Assembly: GCA_002803225.1 (NCBI GenBank)
Contig: NXFV01001851.1
Coordinates: forward strand, 1-48,906
DNA from: Gamarada debralockiae
Lineage: Eukaryota; Ascomycota; Leotiomycetes; Helotiales; Hyphodiscaceae
DNA: 48,906 nt
Direction: 5' to 3'
Below are positions 44,935-48,906 of this stretch, piece after piece. The position numbers were made by a program, and so were the translations under genes. Every line of letters starts with the position of its first letter. The first letter of the stretch is position 1. The notes under the pieces are model-generated. The model had not been told where the DNA came from and searched no databases. It saw only the letters and a list, made by a program, of their open reading frames with translations.

Positions 44935-45068
44935 TTAATGCTAATTCGAATGTTAATCTAACATATCTCTTTGCTCTGCTAGGCAAGGGAATGTGAACTT
45001 ACCCCGCATGTAGAGCAACCACAGCCGTTGCAATCACCATCGTGGGAGCAGCATGAACAAGGACCCAT
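44935..45068 (-). CDS. Metallothionein, Cys-rich, 23 residues
   Basis: Metallothioneins bind copper, zinc or cadmium through cysteines and protect the cell. Exon 1 (45068-45003) encodes MGPCSCCSHDGDCNGCGCST then CG: 22 residues with 7 cysteines in Cys-x-Cys, Cys-Cys and Cys-x-x-Cys spacing. This is like the Neurospora copper metallothionein (about 25 residues, also starting Met-Gly and also carrying one intron). A perfect GTAAGT donor follows (intron 45002-44941, 62 nt, branch-like ATTAAC, acceptor TTAG), leaving a last exon of just CAT TAA (His, stop; 44940-44935). The exon 2 choice is inferred: without splicing the frame would run on without Cys. Acts in the cytosol; metal-induced expression is usual for the family. 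Confidence 0.72.
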
Positions 45069-45195
45069 TTTGATCTGTAGTATGACCGTTTGAACGATTT
45101 TGATTTGTCTTGATTATCCGAAGTGAAGCTTTGTTGGATGTTAATGTTTTTGCAGAGACGTGAAGAATGGCTGGTATCGAGGGAATTTATCGGGG

Positions 45196-45203
45196 TTTTT
45201 ATA
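45196..45203 (-). promoter_or_regulatory. TATA box of the metallothionein gene
   Basis: On the minus strand the sequence reads TATAAAAA, about 130 bp upstream of the metallothionein ATG, within the distance usual for fungal TATA-driven inducible genes. Transcription start not visible. Confidence 0.45.
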
Positions 45204-46332
45204 ATGGATCGAGATCTGCCTCGTGTTGACGGTTGACACTTGGAAACCCCACGTTTTGACTAAAAGGTCGGCCCATGATGACTTCTGTTATCAGAATACG
45301 TAATTCAACATAACAGAAGGCTTCTTAAATCTCATGTATGTAGTGGGGTGCTCCGTTTCTCACCCCGCGTCCCCCCCAAAGCTAGCGCCAAAGGCAACCA
45401 CATCGAAGAAGTGTACTCCGTTCTTATTAGTCGCTGTTCGTGGGATCGAAGAGGAAGGTGGAAGGTGGAAGGTGCGTGCCAGCAGCCGAGCCAATCTTTT
45501 GTATACGAAAGAGCATGTGGAGAGGAGCGACCGAGACAGCACTCCCGTGGCGCGAAGCCAAAGAGGCGGGGGCGCGGAAATCATCAGCCCCCGCGGCAGA
45601 TAACCTGCTGCTATATATAGTCAGTATTTCTTATCCAGTTACAATAGAATAGAGTGTGCAGTTCCTATGCTGTGGAACCCTGTCAACTCAATATTTCGGA
45701 CCAGAACAAATACTTACTTGTAAAAGCACCGGCTCAAATAGTATTATGAGTCAGATAATCATTGCGCCGGATCTGACGCCGAGATCAACAGAGCGAAGAC
45801 CACAATGTGTTTCTCAAAGCACCCGATCTGTAGCGGCCAAATTAGTGATCTCAATATCAACCTCTTCGAGGCAAGATAACGGGGTCATCCTGATGTTCCA
45901 CATGACCGAGAGGAGATCGTGGGGTATTGTTTTGGTTGCCGAGGTGAAGATGATGAGACTTGAGACGACTCTGCGTCCTTACCCTGTCCTGGAAAGGGAT
46001 AAGTGCAGGCAAGCAACTTGCTCTTGCAATTTCGATGTTCGACTGGTGTTGAACATAACATTTGCGAGAAGTGGGATGCTGGCTGGTGTTAAATATTTCT
46101 ACGCTGAGGCGCTGAGGATGTCACATGGGGCGCACATAGGCACCTTGATGGGTACTTCTTTCCACCAGCGAATAACCGTCGGCGTTGTTGCCCGTTCTCA
46201 TGTTAATGCCCTGTCAGCCTTAATACTAACTAGTCCATTTTCATGCAGAATACTTCGAATGCATTTGTTTTCATTCTATTCCCCTCGCAAAAGAGTTCTA
46301 GGCGGCCAGGCTGAGATCCACAAACGGTAATC
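45204..46332. other. Spacer with one long unrecognised frame
   Basis: A plus-strand frame from 45656 to 46330 is open for 224 codons; its first ATG is Met31 (45746). It has a basic end and no motif I know. The opposite strand is also partly open. It may be a chance frame or a decayed gene. No other feature seen. Confidence 0.3.
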
Positions 46333-46922
46333 GAGATCCCGCCAAAATCTCACCTTTTACGACGAGAAAACTACCTTTTATGTTTTACCCTACAATAGTA
46401 GTATTAATTTGATTCCTATAGATTTAGAATCTTACAAATGTATATATTAAGATATACTTTAAAATATTTATTTTATTACTAAAAGTATACAGTAGTAATT
46501 AATTAAAAATTAATTAATTTTGGTACCTAAAATTGTATTTTATGAAAGCTATAAAATAAATATTTAAAAATAAAGGGCAAACTTTTTTTTTTTTAAAAAA
46601 AAAAAAAAATCAATAAAATAAAAAAATAATAATAAACATACTCTTAGAAATTTTTTATTAGTGTTGTATAATAAGTTAAAATTTTAATATAAGTCTCATA
46701 TACAAAAAGTCTTAGAAAACCCCTTCTTTTTTAAAAAAAAAAATGTTAAAATTTCTAAAAGAACTATATAACTTTTTGTAGTTTTCTAATTTAATTATTA
46801 AATTTTTACTACTTCTAATTACTTATTTAGAAAAGTACACAATTCCTATAACTAGTTGTTTTGATATAATTAACTTAAAATAAGGATTTTGATGTAAACA
46901 GGTGAGATTTGGGCGGGATGAG
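46333..46922. mobile_element. A+T-rich element with terminal inverted repeats (about 590 bp)
   Basis: The left end is GAGATCCCGCCAAAATCTCACC (46333-46354, given as two joined parts GAGATCCCGCC and AAAATCTCACC). The right end (46901-46922) reads GGTGAGATTTGGGCGGGATGAG, whose reverse complement matches the left core ATCCCGCC-AAATCTCACC with one mismatch. Between them lies about 540 bp that is almost entirely A and T by eye, with no open frame. This is the form of a small non-autonomous DNA transposon mutated by RIP. GAG borders both ends, a possible 3-bp target duplication. Confidence 0.5.
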
Positions 46923-47169
46923 ATTTGGGGCGGGAATTCGGTTAAGACATGCGAGACTTCCTCAAGCTCACTCTTCTGCTTTATTAGGCAGGAGCTAATA
47001 TATGCGCTTGCTATATCTTACGGTATGGTCTGTCTTGAAGTTAGATATAGTATCTATGATTTGTGTTTCGATTCTTCGGATTATGTCTACTTGAAAGCCT
47101 GTAATGATAATGGTTTTTGCCTTTATGTTAAACTTATAATAACTTTGGGAGTCTCTAATAAAGGTGAAT
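46923..47169. other. Spacer
   Basis: No gene recognised. A second GAGATTTGGGGCGGGA (46920-46935) repeats the right inverted repeat in tandem. Confidence 0.35.
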
Positions 47170-48300
47170 GTTCCTGAGAGCTCTCGTGAAACCTCAGTCT
47201 TATCTGACTATATTGGTGGGTATCTTATATCACTGAATATTGATAAGTAATTTGTAGGAATAGTAAAGTCTGGAGCCTAGGAAGGCAAGCTGAACTCTCT
47301 TTTCTGATTAATAGACTAATTGATCTCTATTAATCTAAGAAAGTCGAGATTTTCTTCTTTGTATATTAATTTCGTAGTATATATGTAAAGGCCATATACT
47401 ATCCTATTGTACCTAACTTCCAGCTGTGGGGTGACTCCAAATCTGTGAAGAAGCTCTAGGATCCTATAAACTTAGTCTAGTGGATTAGTGGCTTTGTAAC
47501 TTCTCCTGATATATAGAAGTACAGACAAAAGGCACTTCTCTGGCGAGCTGGTCCTGGTCGGATTATGACTAAACTCTATGCTAGTTTTGATTATCTTTAA
47601 GTATTTGAGTAGGCCAATGTCTTGTAGGGCTATATGGAAATAGCGAAACTCTCCTGTGACGAGGGTTGCTTCGGAAAGTTCGTTGGTAGAGCTATCCATT
47701 AACACTAGTATCGTCTTATAGAGTCGAACTGTTGTTTGGAATGCCGATCCCTGCCGTATTGAGTATAGCTTATATTTGGGTCTTACTGTGGCATAAGAAG
47801 GGTTGTCCCCCCTCCTACCTTTTTTAGAAATCAATCGAGTCTTTTCCCGCCTAACTGACACGAACACAGCTTACGCACCAGTGACTACAAACAAGGATCA
47901 CGTCCTTTGCCAGGATAATCTGTTGTATAATCCACATTCGCGTCTACCAGGGCCATGCAAAGAAATGACCCAATGCAACCCAGAAGCTTTTGAATTTCTC
48001 GTTGTGGGCCAAATGGCGGATTGCAGCCTTTGCATCATCCGACCACCAATCCCAGAGATTGGAAAGTCCATAGAGCAGTCGAAGTGCTGGAACAGTGTAT
48101 TCGTCTTCTTTCCCGAGCCAGGCAATGACAGTTGAAGCCTTCGTGTAGATTTCATACATCAGCGAGACTTGTTGGCTCCGTTCCTCAATATTGCTCTGAT
48201 CAATACAGACTGCATCGACCACGACTGGCGAAGTCGACAAGTCACCCTCCCGGCGGATCCTCAGGCCTGCTACCTGTCGGCGTTGGTGGGATAGGAATCT
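47170..48300 (-). pseudogene. Second broken HET-domain gene
   Basis: Minus-strand text reads VVVDAVCIDQSNIEERSQQV then SLMYEIYTKASTVIAWLGKE (about 48104-48225), and ALGHFFAWPW-stop-TRMWIIQQ then ILAKDVILVCSHW (about 47890-47975). This is the HET core. The stop at 47944-47946 replaces one residue before the MWI block. Further on come LLYIRRSYKATNPLD-stop-VY (about 47460-47510), where the family has ATDPRDKVYALLG, and EVRYNRIVYGLYIY then TTKLIYKEENLDFLR (about 47345-47425). TAA (47472-47474) replaces the Lys codon. The N-terminal part before VDAVCIDQ is missing or unreadable. It is unlike the HET gene at 0.7-2.8 kb in detail and may end near 47170. Confidence 0.7.
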
Positions 48301-48455
48301 CGGCGTTCAAGTATTGAATCGGCACTCACAAAAAAACAAAAAGGGGTAAAAAGGAAAGCCGAACCAACACTCAAAATCCAAACTCGTATAAAAACAGAGA
48401 CAATCACCTCTTCCGCCCTTTTCATCTCTTCGCATACTTTCTTTCCACGAACGAA

Positions 48456-48906
48456 ATGTCGGCCCCGCAAAGTTTCAAAACAATGCGCGGGCTCGGGGTG
48501 CGCACCTTTGGAAAATCTGACAAACTGGAATTACTCGATGTGCCTGTACCTGCGATACAAGGCCCGGAGGACATTGTGGTAAAGATTTATGCCGTGGGAC
48601 TCAACCAAAGCGACACAGCTCGCGCGCGTGGATTCAGCCGCGTCCTCGAAACGATCACGTGAAGCTCATTTTCTCATTTTGCCTCGCTAATGCACCAGAA
48701 TAGACCACCGTTCATCATCGGTTCTGATTACGCTGGCACCATCTCGGCACTCGGCTCTTCAGTAAAGGGGTTCCAGGAAGGGGATAGAGTGTATGGCTTC
48801 ACATTCGCCGCAGGCGCTGCCGCCGAATATCTCCTGCTCTCTCCCCCCTACGGTGTTCTCGTGACAATATGTATTGACAATATGCAATTTTTATTACTAT
48901 TCTACA
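48456..48906 (+). CDS. Medium-chain dehydrogenase/quinone oxidoreductase, 5' part
   Basis: Exon 1 (48456-48658) starts MSAPQSFKTMRGLGVRTFGK and carries the N-terminal GroES-like fold with VKIYAVGLNQSDTARARGFS. Intron 48659-48703 (GTGAAG to ATAG) joins to exon 2, TPPFIIGSDYAGTISALGSS and VKGFQEGDRVYGF, the hallmark of the zinc-type alcohol dehydrogenase superfamily. These enzymes reduce or oxidise with NAD(P)H. The usual AEY block follows (AAEYLLLS). Near 48861-48871 the frame departs from the family, and a GTGACA or GTATTG donor with a TATTCTACA at the very edge suggests a second intron that ends just outside the window. The cofactor-binding half is cut off. Confidence 0.8.

Noticed and set aside
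45656..46330. 224-codon open frame as a real gene
   Set aside because: The first codon is not ATG, no domain is visible, and the opposite strand is also largely open. Kept only as a note.
1..48906. CRISPR arrays, rRNA genes or bacterial-type operons
   Set aside because: None seen, and the genome is clearly fungal.

Overview
The window is nuclear DNA of a filamentous ascomycete (Pezizomycotina). Genes have short introns (about 50-110 nt, GTAAGT-type donors, CTRAY-type branch sites). It carries two broken HET-domain (heterokaryon incompatibility) genes, a Ubp12-type deubiquitinase with a DUSP domain, a BCS1-like AAA ATPase, a fungal DUF6594-type remnant and fungus-specific Est1-type gene fragments. 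Many nonsense codons look like C-to-T or G-to-A changes, as repeat-induced point mutation (RIP) would leave. A member of Leotiomycetes (Helotiales) is my best guess, but that is inference.

Layout. 0.7-2.8 kb: HET pseudogene (+). 4.07-5.97 kb: BCS1-like AAA ATPase (+). 6.56-7.58 kb: PAQR/Izh-type seven-helix protein (+). 8.8-14.4 kb: seven-exon Ubp12-like ubiquitin hydrolase (+), 1698 residues after my splicing. 14.8-26 kb is accessory DNA: a decayed ankyrin gene, two identical 141-bp solo LTRs with separate target-site duplications, an unrecognised decayed gene between them, a 46-residue membrane ORF, and a run of minus-strand copies of a tiny membrane-protein family. 27.7-30.0 kb: serine/threonine kinase (-). 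31.0-32.3 kb: DUF6594-like remnant (-). 32.55-33.63 kb: cytochrome c peroxidase-like class I haem peroxidase (-). 35.2-38.3 kb: two more members of the tiny membrane family (+), one behind a duplicated promoter block. 38.3-43 kb is a gene graveyard: Est1-type fragments with internal tandem repeats, a methyltransferase-like pseudogene, and an FAD-oxidase fragment. 44.9-45.1 kb: a 23-residue metallothionein gene (-). 46.3-46.9 kb: a very A+T-rich element with terminal inverted repeats. 47.2-48.3 kb: second HET pseudogene (-). 48.46 kb to the end: 5' part of a medium-chain dehydrogenase (+).

The main discovery candidate is the tiny membrane-protein family. Seven copies (five intact, two broken) lie between 14.8 and 38.3 kb on both strands. 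They share an unusual layout: coding exon 1 is only ATG plus one base, exon 2 (usually exactly 99 nt) encodes one transmembrane helix with an S-x-S-D-I-[IL] start and a T-R-[RN/S] end, and a variable charged tail follows, usually in exon 3. I know no named domain for it. The core genes (BCS1-like, PAQR, Ubp12, kinase, peroxidase) look like ordinary housekeeping or regulatory genes. The material between them is duplicated, decayed and transposon-marked, as in a fast-evolving accessory compartment.
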